From assembly GCA_934359255.1 (NCBI GenBank), contig CAKRLG010000037.1, forward strand, positions 1 through 13,245: 13,245 nucleotides of DNA, given 5' to 3'. The translations under genes and the position numbers were made by a program. The DNA is from an uncultured Ruminococcus sp. (lineage in GTDB: Bacteria; Bacillota; Clostridia; Lachnospirales; Lachnospiraceae). Positions 1-6,669 of this stretch are shown here, one piece after another. Each line of letters begins with the position of its first letter. Within the stretch, counting starts at the first letter, position 1. The notes beneath the pieces are model-generated. The model had not been told where the DNA came from. It made no database searches and was given only the letters and a program-made list of their open reading frames with translations.

Positions 1-72
1 AAACCGCCGTGTACCGAACGGTACGCACGGTGGTGTGAGAGGACGGCGGTTAGTCACCGCCTCCTACTCGAT
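1..72 (+). mobile_element. 3' end of a group IIC intron (domains V and VI)
   Basis: Only the 3' tail is in the window; the rest, including any reverse transcriptase gene, would lie to the left. Domain V folds from 3 to 34: a 9-bp lower stem (3-11 with 26-34, one G-U pair), a 2-base CG bulge (24-25), and an upper stem TACC/GGTA closed by the loop GAAC. The catalytic triad position reads CGC (5-7), as in group IIC introns, rather than AGC. Domain VI folds from 37 to 69 (GAG/CTC, AGGA/TCCT, GGCGGT/ACCGCC) with a bulged A at 66, the expected branch point, a few bases before the 3' splice site near 72. Family knowledge: IIC introns insert just behind terminator hairpins, and the T-rich bases from 72 on fit a separated terminator tail. 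The exact splice base is not certain. Confidence 0.85.
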
Positions 73-88
73 TTTCTGAAAGTATGTG

Positions 89-108
89 TTGACAACTATA
101 GTTGTCAA
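89..108. promoter_or_regulatory. Operator 1 for the adjacent XRE repressor
   Basis: TTGACAACTA followed by TAGTTGTCAA forms a perfect 20-bp dyad. Its core is TGACAA (90-95), six spacer bases, TTGTCA (102-107). It contains the -35 box. The same core with the same 6-base spacing recurs at 132-149. Binding by the XRE protein encoded at 199 is inferred from position and from the usual autoregulation in this family. Confidence 0.75.
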
Positions 109-117
109 TGATAGAAT
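89..117 (+). promoter_or_regulatory. Sigma-A promoter of the XRE regulator operon
   Basis: A perfect -35 box TTGACA (89-94) is separated by 17 bases from the -10 box TAGAAT (112-117). This predicts a transcript start near 124 and a leader of about 75 bases before the ATG at 199. The -35 box lies inside a perfect 20-bp palindrome (89-108), so a bound repressor would cover it directly. Confidence 0.85.
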
Positions 118-131
118 AAACACAAGTGGAA

Positions 132-158
132 TGACAAATAAAGTTGTCAAAATGACAA
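132..158. promoter_or_regulatory. Operator 2 and an extra half-site for the XRE repressor
   Basis: TGACAA (132-137), six bases, TTGTCA (144-149) repeats the core of operator 1. A lone TGACAA half-site follows at 153-158. The centres of the two full sites are 42 bp apart, about four helical turns, so dimers would sit on the same DNA face on either side of the -10 box. The site lies just downstream of the predicted transcript start. Confidence 0.7.
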
Positions 159-198
159 GAATACAAGTCAAAACAGAAACGAGAAAGGAGAAGCAGAT

Positions 199-414
199 AT
201 GCCGCTGGAAAACAGGTTAAAGGAACATCGCGCCAGACTTGGCATCAATCAGGCGGATATGGGAAAACGGGCAGGAGTGTCCCGGCAGACGATCAGCCTG
301 ATCGAGCGGGGGGATTATTCACCGTCGGTAACGCTGGCGCTGAAGCTGGCAAAGATCTGTCAGGTAACTGTGGAAGATATTTTCAGTTATACGGAGGAAG
401 AGAATGATGAATAA
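199..414 (+). CDS. Small XRE-family helix-turn-helix transcriptional regulator
   Basis: This 71-residue protein is almost entirely one Cro/CI-type DNA-binding domain. Helices 2 and 3 of the HTH cover roughly residues 17-37 (INQADMGKRAGVSRQTISLI), and SRQTISLIERG is the typical recognition-helix motif. There is no ligand or dimerisation domain beyond it. The ATG follows GAAAGGAG (183-190) with 8 bases of spacing. The gene overlaps the next one by 11 bases, so the two are translationally coupled. Small XRE proteins of this kind are often paired with a membrane protein of unknown role, as here. Two inverted repeats around its promoter suggest that it represses its own operon. What relieves repression is unknown. 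Confidence 0.93.
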   Translation: MPLENRLKEHRARLGINQADMGKRAGVSRQTISLIERGDYSPSVTLALKLAKICQVTVEDIFSYTEEENDE

Positions 415-1204
415 AACAAAAAAGAAAAATGTGTATGTAAAATATGCGGTAATCATGTGTATCAGCGGAGCGCTGGGAGGAATTCTGGGGGGTGTCATGG
501 AAATGGGACATGTGCATGGAGTTCTGACAGGTATTCAGGAGGGAATGCAGTTCTTCCTGAACAGTGTCCGCGCCTGGATGCTTCCGCTGATGGCGATCTG
601 TGGAGTGATAGCGCTGGTACTTTGTGAGCAGTGCATGGGCAGACTGAAAAGAGCGGGCGGTGCTATGGAACAGGCAGAAGATGAAGCGTATGAACGACTG
701 GATTATGAGCTGGAAGCTGCGGGAAGCAAGGGAATGATCGTAAGCTTTGCCGGAAGTATTGTGATGATCCTGCTTCTTGCAACCGGATATTCCACGAAGT
801 ATATTGAAAGTCTGGACGGTTCGGGGATCATGTGGTTTCTGCTTGAAATTCTTACATTTATTGCACTGGAAGTGTATCTGAATGTATGGCAGATTCGCTA
901 TGTCCGCGTGATACAGAAGATCTATCCGGACAAAAAAGGAGATCCGACTTCTTTAAAATTCCCGAAGCAGTGGCTGGAAAGCTGCGATGAGGCAGAAAAG
1001 GAATGTATCTACCAGGCAAGTTACAAAGGCTATCAGACCGTGATGAAATGGGCACCGATCCTGACGTTTGTGGCGCTGATCCTGCATATGTTTTTTGATA
1101 CGGGGATCCTTGCCATCGTGATGCCGTCAGTGATCTGGCTGGTAACATCGGTGACATACTGTAGAGCGTGTCTGCAAAACAAAGAAGAAAAACTGAGCAA
1201 ATAA
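404..1204 (+). CDS. Six-helix membrane protein, DUF3169-like
   Basis: A 266-residue integral membrane protein of unknown function. Likely membrane segments are at about 14-34, 57-76, 110-128, 141-161, 214-231 and 234-253. A charged loop lies at about 80-108 and a polar stretch at about 165-212. The latter includes DEAEKECIYQASYKGY, which matches my memory of the DUF3169 family; this should be checked by profile search. The start may be the ATG at 404 or the one at 407; GGAGG at 393-397 serves either. It overlaps the XRE gene and must be cotranscribed with it. Genes of this family commonly sit behind a small XRE regulator, which suggests a repressor plus membrane partner module, perhaps for envelope stress or peptide sensing. 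That role is inference only. Confidence 0.8.
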   Translation: MMNKTKKKNVYVKYAVIMCISGALGGILGGVMEMGHVHGVLTGIQEGMQFFLNSVRAWMLPLMAICGVIALVLCEQCMGRLKRAGGAMEQAEDEAYERLDYELEAAGSKGMIVSFAGSIVMILLLATGYSTKYIESLDGSGIMWFLLEILTFIALEVYLNVWQIRYVRVIQKIYPDKKGDPTSLKFPKQWLESCDEAEKECIYQASYKGYQTVMKWAPILTFVALILHMFFDTGILAIVMPSVIWLVTSVTYCRACLQNKEEKLSK

Positions 1205-1214
1205 AAAAGATAAC

Positions 1215-1263
1215 ATTCTGTACGGAGAGAATGGAAAGCGTTTTTTTCGTACAGGATTTTTTT
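1215..1263 (+). terminator. Rho-independent terminator of the XRE-membrane protein operon
   Basis: A 10-bp stem ATTCTGTACG/CGTACAGGAT (with one G-U pair) at 1215-1224 and 1248-1257 is extended inward by a GAGAGAA stretch pairing with seven Ts (A-U and G-U pairs). A run of about eight Ts follows (1256-1263). It starts about 10 bases after the stop codon of the membrane protein gene. Confidence 0.85.
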
Positions 1264-1405
1264 GTGTAAAAATACTGAAATTAAACACAGATACAGAAAA
1301 ATATGATAAAATTTGCAGGAAGGAATTCTGTGCAAAAAAAGAAAATAATATTTGGCACAGAAGGGGATTTTTTACAGCAACATACCAAGGAGGAGAAGAA
1401 AAAAT
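1264..1405 (+). promoter_or_regulatory. Leader and probable promoter region of the GH3-uxuA unit
   Basis: A -10-like TATGAT lies at 1302-1307, but no convincing -35 box is visible at 16-18 bases, so the promoter may need an activator or be weak. Just downstream, TTTGCA (1312-1317) and TGCAAA (1331-1336) form a dyad with GAA/TTC inside, a candidate operator. An alternative RNA stem pairs CTGTGCAAA (1328-1336) with TTTGGCACAG (1351-1360, one bulged G). The two pairings use the same bases and exclude each other. No copy of the TGAAnCGnTTCA LacI operator was seen here. Confidence 0.4.
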
Positions 1406-3514
1406 ATGAACAGAGCACAGGCAAGAAAAAAAGCAGAAGCCCTGGTAGCAAAAATGACCATCGAGGAGCGGGCAGGACAGCTCAAATATGACGCCCCGGC
1501 GATTGAACGGCTGGGAATTCCTACCTATAACTGGTGGAATGAGGCACTTCACGGAGTGGCACGTGCAGGTACTGCAACGGTATTTCCACAGGCAATCGGT
1601 TGTGCTGCCATGTTTGATGAAGAGGAGATGCAGAAGATCGCGGATGTGATTGCAGAAGAGGGAAGAGCCAAGTATAATGCATTTTCCAAAGAAGAAGACA
1701 GAGATATTTACAAAGGGCTGACTTTCTGGTCACCGAATATCAATATTTTCCGTGATCCGAGGTGGGGACGCGGGCATGAGACTTACGGGGAAGATCCGTT
1801 TCTGACCTCGAGACTCGGTGTGGCATTTATCAAGGGCTTACAGGGAGATGGTGAGACGATGAAAGTGGCGGCATGTGCGAAGCATTTTGCCGTACATTCC
1901 GGTCCTGAGGCGATCCGCCATGAGTTTGATGCGGTAGTTTCACAAAAAGACCTGTATGAGACCTATCTTCCGGCTTTTGAGGCGGCAGTTAAAGAAGGCG
2001 GTGTGGAAGCAGTGATGGGAGGATATAACCGGACCAATGGAGAACCAAGCTGCGGAAGCAAGACGTTACTGAAAAAAATTCTTCGGGAAGACTGGGGATT
2101 TGAGGGACATGTGGTATCGGACTGTTGGGCAATCCAGGATTTCCACCAGTTCCATAAGGTTACAAACGGACCGAAAGAGTCCGCGCAGATGGCACTGGAA
2201 GCGGGATGTGACCTGAACTGTGGATGCACCTATGCATATATCATGGCTGCACTGCAGGACGGACTGGTGACGGAAGAACAGATCACCGAAGCCTGTATCC
2301 GTGTGTTTACCACCCGTTTCCTTCTGGGAATGTTTGACGGAAGCGAATACGATGATATCCCGTATGAAGTGGTGGAGTGCAAAGAACACCGAAACCTGGC
2401 TGTGGAAGCGGCGCATAAAGGAATGGTACTTCTGAAAAATGACGGTATCCTGCCGTTAGATAAACGGAAAATCCGCACGATTGGCGTTGTCGGACCGAAT
2501 GCCAACAACCGGATTGCACTGCAGGGAAATTATCATGGAACTTCTTCCCGTTACGTAACGGTGTTGGAAGGCATCCAGAAAGAAGTGGAAAACGACTGCC
2601 GGGTATATTATGCAGAAGGATCACATATGTATAAAGATACGATGGAAAATCTGGCCTGGAAGGATGACAGGATCTCGGAAGCAGTGATCACGGCGAAACA
2701 GTGTGATGTGACGATCGTGGTACTGGGTCTGGATGAACGGATGGAAGGAGAGGAACCGGATCAGAGTAACCGCGGACAGGCAGGAGACAAAGCTTCTCTG
2801 GAATTCCCGGGCTGCCAGCAGAGACTGCTGGAGGCGGTTACAGCTGTGGGAAAACCGGTGATCACTGTTGTTCTCTCCGGAAGTGCCATGGATCTTCGCT
2901 ATGCGGATGCCCATACGAATGCCATCTTGCAGGCATGGTATCCGGGAGCAGAGGGTGGAACTGCTGTGGCGGATATTCTTTTTGGCAGGGTATCGCCGAG
3001 CGGCAAATTGCCGGTGACCTTCTATAAGGATACCTCCGACCTGCCGGAATTTACCGATTATTCCATGAAAAACAGAACTTACCGCTATATGGAACAGGAA
3101 GCGCTGTATCCGTTTGGCTTTGGTCTTACTTATGGGAATGTGAAAGTGTCAGCAGCAGAATTTGCCGAACAGCCGGAAAAAGAAAAGCCGGTAAAGCTCC
3201 GCTGCACGGTGACAAATACGGGAAAATGGGATACAGAAGAAGTCGTTCAGGTTTATATCAAAGACTGGGAATCAAAATATGCAGTCCGAAATCACAGCCT
3301 GTGCGGATTCCGGCGCGTGAGGGTGAAGGCGGGAGAGAGTATCGAGACAGAACTTACCATCGATCCGCGGGCATTTACCATCGTGGACGAAGAGGGAAAA
3401 CGTTATGTCGATAGCAACAAATTCTCTCTGTATGTAGCGACCACCCAGCCGGATGCCAGAAGTACAGCATTGACGGGACACGAAGCGGTGGAACTGCGGG
3501 TAGTGTTTGCATAG
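1406..3514 (+). CDS. Glycoside hydrolase family 3, probable intracellular beta-xylosidase
   Basis: This 702-residue GH3 enzyme should cleave sugars from the non-reducing end of beta-linked oligosaccharides with retention. The barrel domain (about 14-300) carries NWWNEALHG (42-50), DPRWGR and KHFAVHSG (K159-H160). The nucleophile is D239 in VVSDC. The alpha/beta sandwich domain starts near 335; the general acid/base is probably one of the glutamates in MEGEE (446-450). A fibronectin-III-like domain follows from about 595 to 690. The NWWNEALHGVARAG block and SDC around the nucleophile favour beta-xylosidase (or arabinofuranosidase) over beta-glucosidase, which usually has SDW. There is no signal peptide, so it acts in the cytoplasm. 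The start is the ATG behind AAGGAGG (1387-1393); a longer reading from the TTG at 1352 adds 18 unlikely residues and has no ribosome site. uxuA follows after 17 bases. Confidence 0.92.
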   Translation: MNRAQARKKAEALVAKMTIEERAGQLKYDAPAIERLGIPTYNWWNEALHGVARAGTATVFPQAIGCAAMFDEEEMQKIADVIAEEGRAKYNAFSKEEDRDIYKGLTFWSPNINIFRDPRWGRGHETYGEDPFLTSRLGVAFIKGLQGDGETMKVAACAKHFAVHSGPEAIRHEFDAVVSQKDLYETYLPAFEAAVKEGGVEAVMGGYNRTNGEPSCGSKTLLKKILREDWGFEGHVVSDCWAIQDFHQFHKVTNGPKESAQMALEAGCDLNCGCTYAYIMAALQDGLVTEEQITEACIRVFTTRFLLGMFDGSEYDDIPYEVVECKEHRNLAVEAAHKGMVLLKNDGILPLDKRKIRTIGVVGPNANNRIALQGNYHGTSSRYVTVLEGIQKEVENDCRVYYAEGSHMYKDTMENLAWKDDRISEAVITAKQCDVTIVVLGLDERMEGEEPDQSNRGQAGDKASLEFPGCQQRLLEAVTAVGKPVITVVLSGSAMDLRYADAHTNAILQAWYPGAEGGTAVADILFGRVSPSGKLPVTFYKDTSDLPEFTDYSMKNRTYRYMEQEALYPFGFGLTYGNVKVSAAEFAEQPEKEKPVKLRCTVTNTGKWDTEEVVQVYIKDWESKYAVRNHSLCGFRRVRVKAGESIETELTIDPRAFTIVDEEGKRYVDSNKFSLYVATTQPDARSTALTGHEAVELRVVFA

Positions 3515-3531
3515 CAGATGGAGGTACCGGG

Positions 3532-4608
3532 ATGCAAATGACATTTCGCTGGTACGGCGATGGAAATGATGATATTACACCGGAGATGATCCGGCAGATT
3601 CCTGGGGTGAGCGGGCTTGTCTGGGCACTCCACGACAAACAGCCGGGAGAGATCTGGACGGTGGAAGAGATTGAGAAAGTGAGAGCGCGGATCGAGGGCG
3701 CAGGTTTTCACATGGATGTGGTGGAGAGCGTCAATGTCCATGATGATATCAAGATCGGTCTTCCTACGCGGGATCAATATATTGAAAATTATAAAACAAC
3801 GTTAAAAAATCTTGCCAAATTCGGTGTCAAAGTAGTGACTTACAATTTTATGCCGATCTTTGACTGGACGCGGACGGATCTTTTTCATCCGCTGGAGGAT
3901 GGATCCAATGCGTTATATTATGAAAAAAGCAAGATCCAGGATGATTATAAGGAGATGGCGGAGTATATCCTGAACAATCTGCACGGGAAAACATTTCCGG
4001 GCTGGGAGCCGGAGCGGATGGCGAAGCTGGATGAACTTTTCGAGGCGTACCGACCGGTGACGAAGGAAAAACTCTGGGAGAATCTGCAGTATTTTCTGGA
4101 AGCCATCATGCCGACCTGTCATGAGACCGGGATCAAGATGGCGATCCATCAGGATGATCCTCCATGGGATATTTTCGGGATTCCGAGACTGCTTTGTGAT
4201 AAAGAATCTATAGGAAGATTTCTTCATATGGTAGATGATGAATACAACTGTCTGTGTCTGTGTTCCGGATCGCTGGGTGCGAATACGGAAAATAATGTGG
4301 CAGATATCATTCGAACCTACTGTGACCGTATTGCTTTTGCCCATATTCGAAATCTCAGACACTACCCGAACGGAGATTTTTCAGAAGTTTCCCACAGAGA
4401 CTGTGACGGTGATACCGGGATTCTGGAAATTATGCGAGCCTATCACGACTGTGGTTATACCGGCTATGTACGCCCGGATCACGGAAGACATCTCTGGGGA
4501 GAAGAAGCCCATTGCCGACCGGGCTACGGATTGTATGACCGGGCACTGGGAATCATGTATCTGTGGGGATGTTGGGATATGCTGGAACGGCTGGATGGAA
4601 AAATCTGA
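3532..4608 (+). CDS. uxuA: Mannonate dehydratase
   Basis: UxuA removes water from D-mannonate to give 2-keto-3-deoxygluconate (EC 4.2.1.8), a late step of glucuronate breakdown, in the cytoplasm with a divalent metal. The 358 residues cover a full-length TIM barrel. Recognisable blocks are FRWYGDGNDDI near the N-terminus, VVESVNVHDDIK, YNFMPIFDWTRTDL and RPDHGRHLWGEE near the C-terminus. Probable metal ligands are H206, C244 (in LCLCSGS), H271 (FAHIRN) and D316 (RPDHGR). The first ATG fits GGAGG at 3520-3524 with 7 bases of spacing; an ATG two codons later is possible. It is coupled to the GH3 gene, implying that substrates of this unit release a hexuronate, as glucuronoxylan side chains would. 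The partners uxaC, uxuB, kdgK and an alpha-glucuronidase are not in the window. Confidence 0.95.
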   Translation: MQMTFRWYGDGNDDITPEMIRQIPGVSGLVWALHDKQPGEIWTVEEIEKVRARIEGAGFHMDVVESVNVHDDIKIGLPTRDQYIENYKTTLKNLAKFGVKVVTYNFMPIFDWTRTDLFHPLEDGSNALYYEKSKIQDDYKEMAEYILNNLHGKTFPGWEPERMAKLDELFEAYRPVTKEKLWENLQYFLEAIMPTCHETGIKMAIHQDDPPWDIFGIPRLLCDKESIGRFLHMVDDEYNCLCLCSGSLGANTENNVADIIRTYCDRIAFAHIRNLRHYPNGDFSEVSHRDCDGDTGILEIMRAYHDCGYTGYVRPDHGRHLWGEEAHCRPGYGLYDRALGIMYLWGCWDMLERLDGKI

Positions 4609-4687
4609 AAATGACGGAAAAATGCTATGTGGACGTTCTGTAAAAACCGTGTGAGTATAGTATAAAATAAAAAACATATATACGAAA

Positions 4688-4739
4688 AACAAAAATGGAA
4701 TCTGACAGTTCAAAATGACTGTCGGGTTCCATTTTTGTT
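4688..4739. terminator. Bidirectional terminator hairpin after uxuA
   Basis: AACAAAAATGG...CTGACAGT (4688-4709) pairs with ACTGTC...CCATTTTTGTT (4718-4739), with a loop of 8 bases (4710-4717). The outer arms are A-rich on the left and T-rich on the right, so a U-run forms in transcripts of either strand. ATATAC and GTATAT outside the arms could lengthen the stem. On the + strand it ends the GH3-uxuA transcript 80 bases after the stop codon. Confidence 0.8.
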
Positions 4740-4814
4740 TGTATATCTGCAACTGATCCAGTAAACCATTTATGATGCCTATTCTGCTGTGGGATTAAAA
4801 CGGTTTATAGAACC

Positions 4815-4860
4815 AAACACGGCATCAATGCAACAAACAAAGTGCATTGATACCGTGTTT
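4815..4860. terminator. Hairpin, probable terminator of the convergent esterase
   Basis: AAACACGGCATCAATGCA (4815-4832) pairs with TGCATTGATACCGTGTTT (4843-4860), 18 bp with one mismatch and a 10-base loop. It lies 58 bases beyond the esterase stop (- strand). On that strand the arm ends in TTTGG, so the U-run is short and termination may be partial, with the hairpin at 4688-4739 as backup. The bases between the two hairpins (4740-4814) hold no gene or clear signal. Confidence 0.65.
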
Positions 4861-4917
4861 TGCGTTGGGAAAGTTGCAGAAATCAGATGCTGTTAAATAC
4901 AGGGATCTGTTCACTAA

Positions 4918-6225
4918 TTAAGCAAAAGTCTTAACAAAAGCCTCATTTTCTGTCCATGCCTTCCATTCTTCCTTCGCATCCCTATTCGGGTCTCCCTGCT
5001 TCATAAAGTTTGTCCAGCAGGTCACCATTTCCTCAGCCAGTGCATGATCCTCATCGGTCATCGGGCGCCAGCAACGGTTCAGGGTTCCGAAGGTGTACCA
5101 CAGTTCCGAGGAGTGGAATGCACCGTCATCACTACCAGGCAGATTGTGGCAGAATTCATAGAGATATACCGGAAGATTCTGTTTCCGGCAGGCATTTGCA
5201 AAAGAAACTGCAGCAGTGAAGAACCCACCCTCTCTGTGGGAAGCACCCTCCGGAATAAACAGATCGTCTTTGGTAACACCCATCAGATAGGGGATACGGG
5301 CCATGGAGCCTTCTTTTGTCAGAACATCCGGAGTATCAGGCAGTACATGACCGTCAACGACCGGACGGAACGGAAGGGATGGATACAGAGACATCAGCTC
5401 ATCGGATTTGTCCAGCAGATCTTCGGCAGAGAGTCTGCGTAACTCTTCGATAGAAGAAACACCACAGAGTTCATAGAACTTATCCGTTACCGCCTGCGCC
5501 TGTGCTTTGGTAAATACCATTGGAGACGGAAAACAGGCAATGCTTCCGCTCTGAAGAATAGCCTGATGGATCATCGGTGTGGACAGTGGGGAGAATGTGA
5601 GTGTATGTGCACTCATGGCTCCGGCGGACTGCCCCATGATTGTGATATTATCCGGATTTCCACCGAAGGCAGCGATATTTTCATGAATCCACTCCAGTGC
5701 GGCGATCTGGTCGAGCAGTCCCTGGTTGCCGCTGAAACCAAGTTCTTCTTCCTGTTTCTGATCATAAAGGAAACCAAACACGTTGACGCGGTAAGAAATG
5801 GTTGCCAGAATCACACCTTTTTTTGAATAAGCTTCCCCATCAAACTCCAGTTCTGAGGAAAAACCATGTTCAAAGCCACCTCCGTGAATCCATACCGCTA
5901 CCGGAAGTTTTTCAGAAGCAGTATGTGCCGGTGTCCAGATGTTCAGATACAGACAGTCTTCAGAAATCGGAAAATGAAAGTCCGGGTTGTCATAGAATTC
6001 TTTCTGATATAAACCATCCGGGTCGGTGAAATGCTGCATTGGGATGGAACGGAAAGTAAACGCATCATAAGCTTCTTTGAAGATTTCCGGTTTTTGCGGT
6101 GGTGCAAAACGAAGAGCACCTGTGGGAACTTTTGCAAATGGGATGCCCCGAAAAACAGAATATCCATCTTTCTGAATACCGTTAATAGTTCCGTAATTAC
6201 TTGATACAGTTGTTAAAGTCGACAT
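4918..6225 (-). CDS. Type-B carboxylesterase, cytoplasmic, short form
   Basis: An alpha/beta-hydrolase of the carboxylesterase type-B (PnbA-like) family, 435 residues against the usual 490-550. Visible marks are FRGIPFAKVP (25-34), EDCLYLNIWTP (89-99), the oxyanion motif HGGGF (114-118) and the nucleophile elbow GQSAG with S200. The acid position is probably D321 in GVTKDD, where the family usually has Glu, and the histidine is H371 in GAFHSSELWYTFG. GDPN near the C-terminus is also typical. There is no signal peptide. The ATG at 6225 has AAGGAGG (6233-6239 on the - strand) 7 bases upstream. It is divergent from the sugar-binding protein gene, and a LacI-type operator at 6268-6279 sits just upstream. 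A role in removing acetyl or aromatic acyl groups from imported oligosaccharides is inferred from context; a general esterase is the alternative. Confidence 0.9.
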   Translation of the reverse strand: MSTLTTVSSNYGTINGIQKDGYSVFRGIPFAKVPTGALRFAPPQKPEIFKEAYDAFTFRSIPMQHFTDPDGLYQKEFYDNPDFHFPISEDCLYLNIWTPAHTASEKLPVAVWIHGGGFEHGFSSELEFDGEAYSKKGVILATISYRVNVFGFLYDQKQEEELGFSGNQGLLDQIAALEWIHENIAAFGGNPDNITIMGQSAGAMSAHTLTFSPLSTPMIHQAILQSGSIACFPSPMVFTKAQAQAVTDKFYELCGVSSIEELRRLSAEDLLDKSDELMSLYPSLPFRPVVDGHVLPDTPDVLTKEGSMARIPYLMGVTKDDLFIPEGASHREGGFFTAAVSFANACRKQNLPVYLYEFCHNLPGSDDGAFHSSELWYTFGTLNRCWRPMTDEDHALAEEMVTCWTNFMKQGDPNRDAKEEWKAWTENEAFVKTFA

Positions 6226-6267
6226 TGGATGTCCTCCTTGTTATCTTCGTTACGTTATTTTATAAAA

Positions 6268-6279
6268 TGAAATGATTCA
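6268..6279. promoter_or_regulatory. LacI-type operator O1, in front of the type-B esterase
   Basis: TGAAATGATTCA, flanked by AAAA and AT. It matches the two sites at 6505 and 6670 in both TGAA/TTCA arms but has TG instead of CG at the centre, so binding may be weaker. It lies 43 bases before the esterase start, next to AT-rich sequence (TATAAA on the - strand) that could be its -10 box. Confidence 0.6.
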
Positions 6280-6504
6280 ATATATAAATTAATCATAGGA
6301 TAAATCCGCAAAAAGTACCAGTAGTAAAAATATACAAAGATAGAAATTGAAAATTGGTAAAAAAACAGTATAAACAGGGGAAAATATATAATGAAATAAG
6401 TTAGCCTGCAAAGGAATAAAAATTTGAACACATATTGATGCCGGGAGATATATGCAAAAAATCAAATTAAAAACCATAGATATTATTGATTAATCCATAT
6501 AAAA
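6280..6504. other. AT-rich divergent spacer without a supported gene
   Basis: About 225 bases between operators O1 and O2, very rich in A and T. A 62-residue reading frame on the - strand (6289-6477) has no ribosome site and is hydrophobic as expected from T-rich codons, so I do not call it. No terminator or strong promoter box stands out. Part of it must carry the esterase promoter and possibly upstream elements of the transporter promoter. Confidence 0.5.
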
Positions 6505-6516
6505 TGAAACGGTTCA
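6505..6516. promoter_or_regulatory. LacI-type operator O2, upstream of the transporter promoter
   Basis: TGAAACGGTTCA, a near-palindrome with a central CG, flanked by AAAA and AAAG. It is almost the exact reverse image of O3: the complement of one reads as the other. It lies about 130 bases upstream of the predicted transporter start and 165 bp from O3 centre to centre, a distance that would allow DNA looping. Confidence 0.75.
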
Positions 6517-6573
6517 AAGATGAAGAAAACAAAATTCAAATAGGAAAACGAAGTTAAAAGTAAAAGTGCACAA

Positions 6574-6591
6574 AAAGTAACCGGTAACTTT
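6574..6591. promoter_or_regulatory. 18-bp dyad AAAGT-A-ACCGGT-A-ACTTT, possible second operator
   Basis: An inverted repeat with only one base pair per arm out of symmetry (A/A at 6579 and 6586), centred on ACCGGT. It ends 15 bases before the -35 box of the transporter promoter. It differs from the TGAAnCGnTTCA sites, so a different regulator, or an activator, may bind. It does not fit the 14-bp cre pattern of CcpA. Confidence 0.45.
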
Positions 6592-6606
6592 GATGAAAAA
6601 TCACAA

Positions 6607-6635
6607 TTGCGTTGTGCAAGATGTTGTAGTATAGT
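6607..6635 (+). promoter_or_regulatory. Probable promoter of the ABC transporter operon
   Basis: TTGCGT (6607-6612), 17 bases, TATAGT (6630-6635), predicting a start near 6642. The -10 box is bracketed by GTTGTA (6623-6628) and TACAAC (6639-6644), an inverted repeat. The leader of about 80 bases carries operator O3. Confidence 0.65.
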
Positions 6636-6669
6636 AAATACAACGAAAGGAACTACGAGGAAACAAAAA

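Noticed and set aside
1352..1405. TTG-initiated N-terminal extension of the GH3 enzyme
   Set aside because: There is no ribosome site before it, the added residues are an arginine-rich string unlike the family, and AAGGAGG sits in front of the ATG at 1406.
4235..4654. 139-residue frame inside uxuA on the + strand
   Set aside because: It overlaps the well-conserved uxuA frame in another phase and encodes no recognisable motif.
6289..6477. 62-residue hydrophobic reading frame on the - strand
   Set aside because: It lacks a ribosome site, lies in very AT-rich spacer, and its hydrophobicity follows from T-rich codons.
6505..6516. TGAAACGGTTCA as a CcpA cre site
   Set aside because: A cre site is a 14-bp pattern with a base between TG and AA and between TT and CA; these sites are 12 bp and lack them, so a local LacI regulator fits better.
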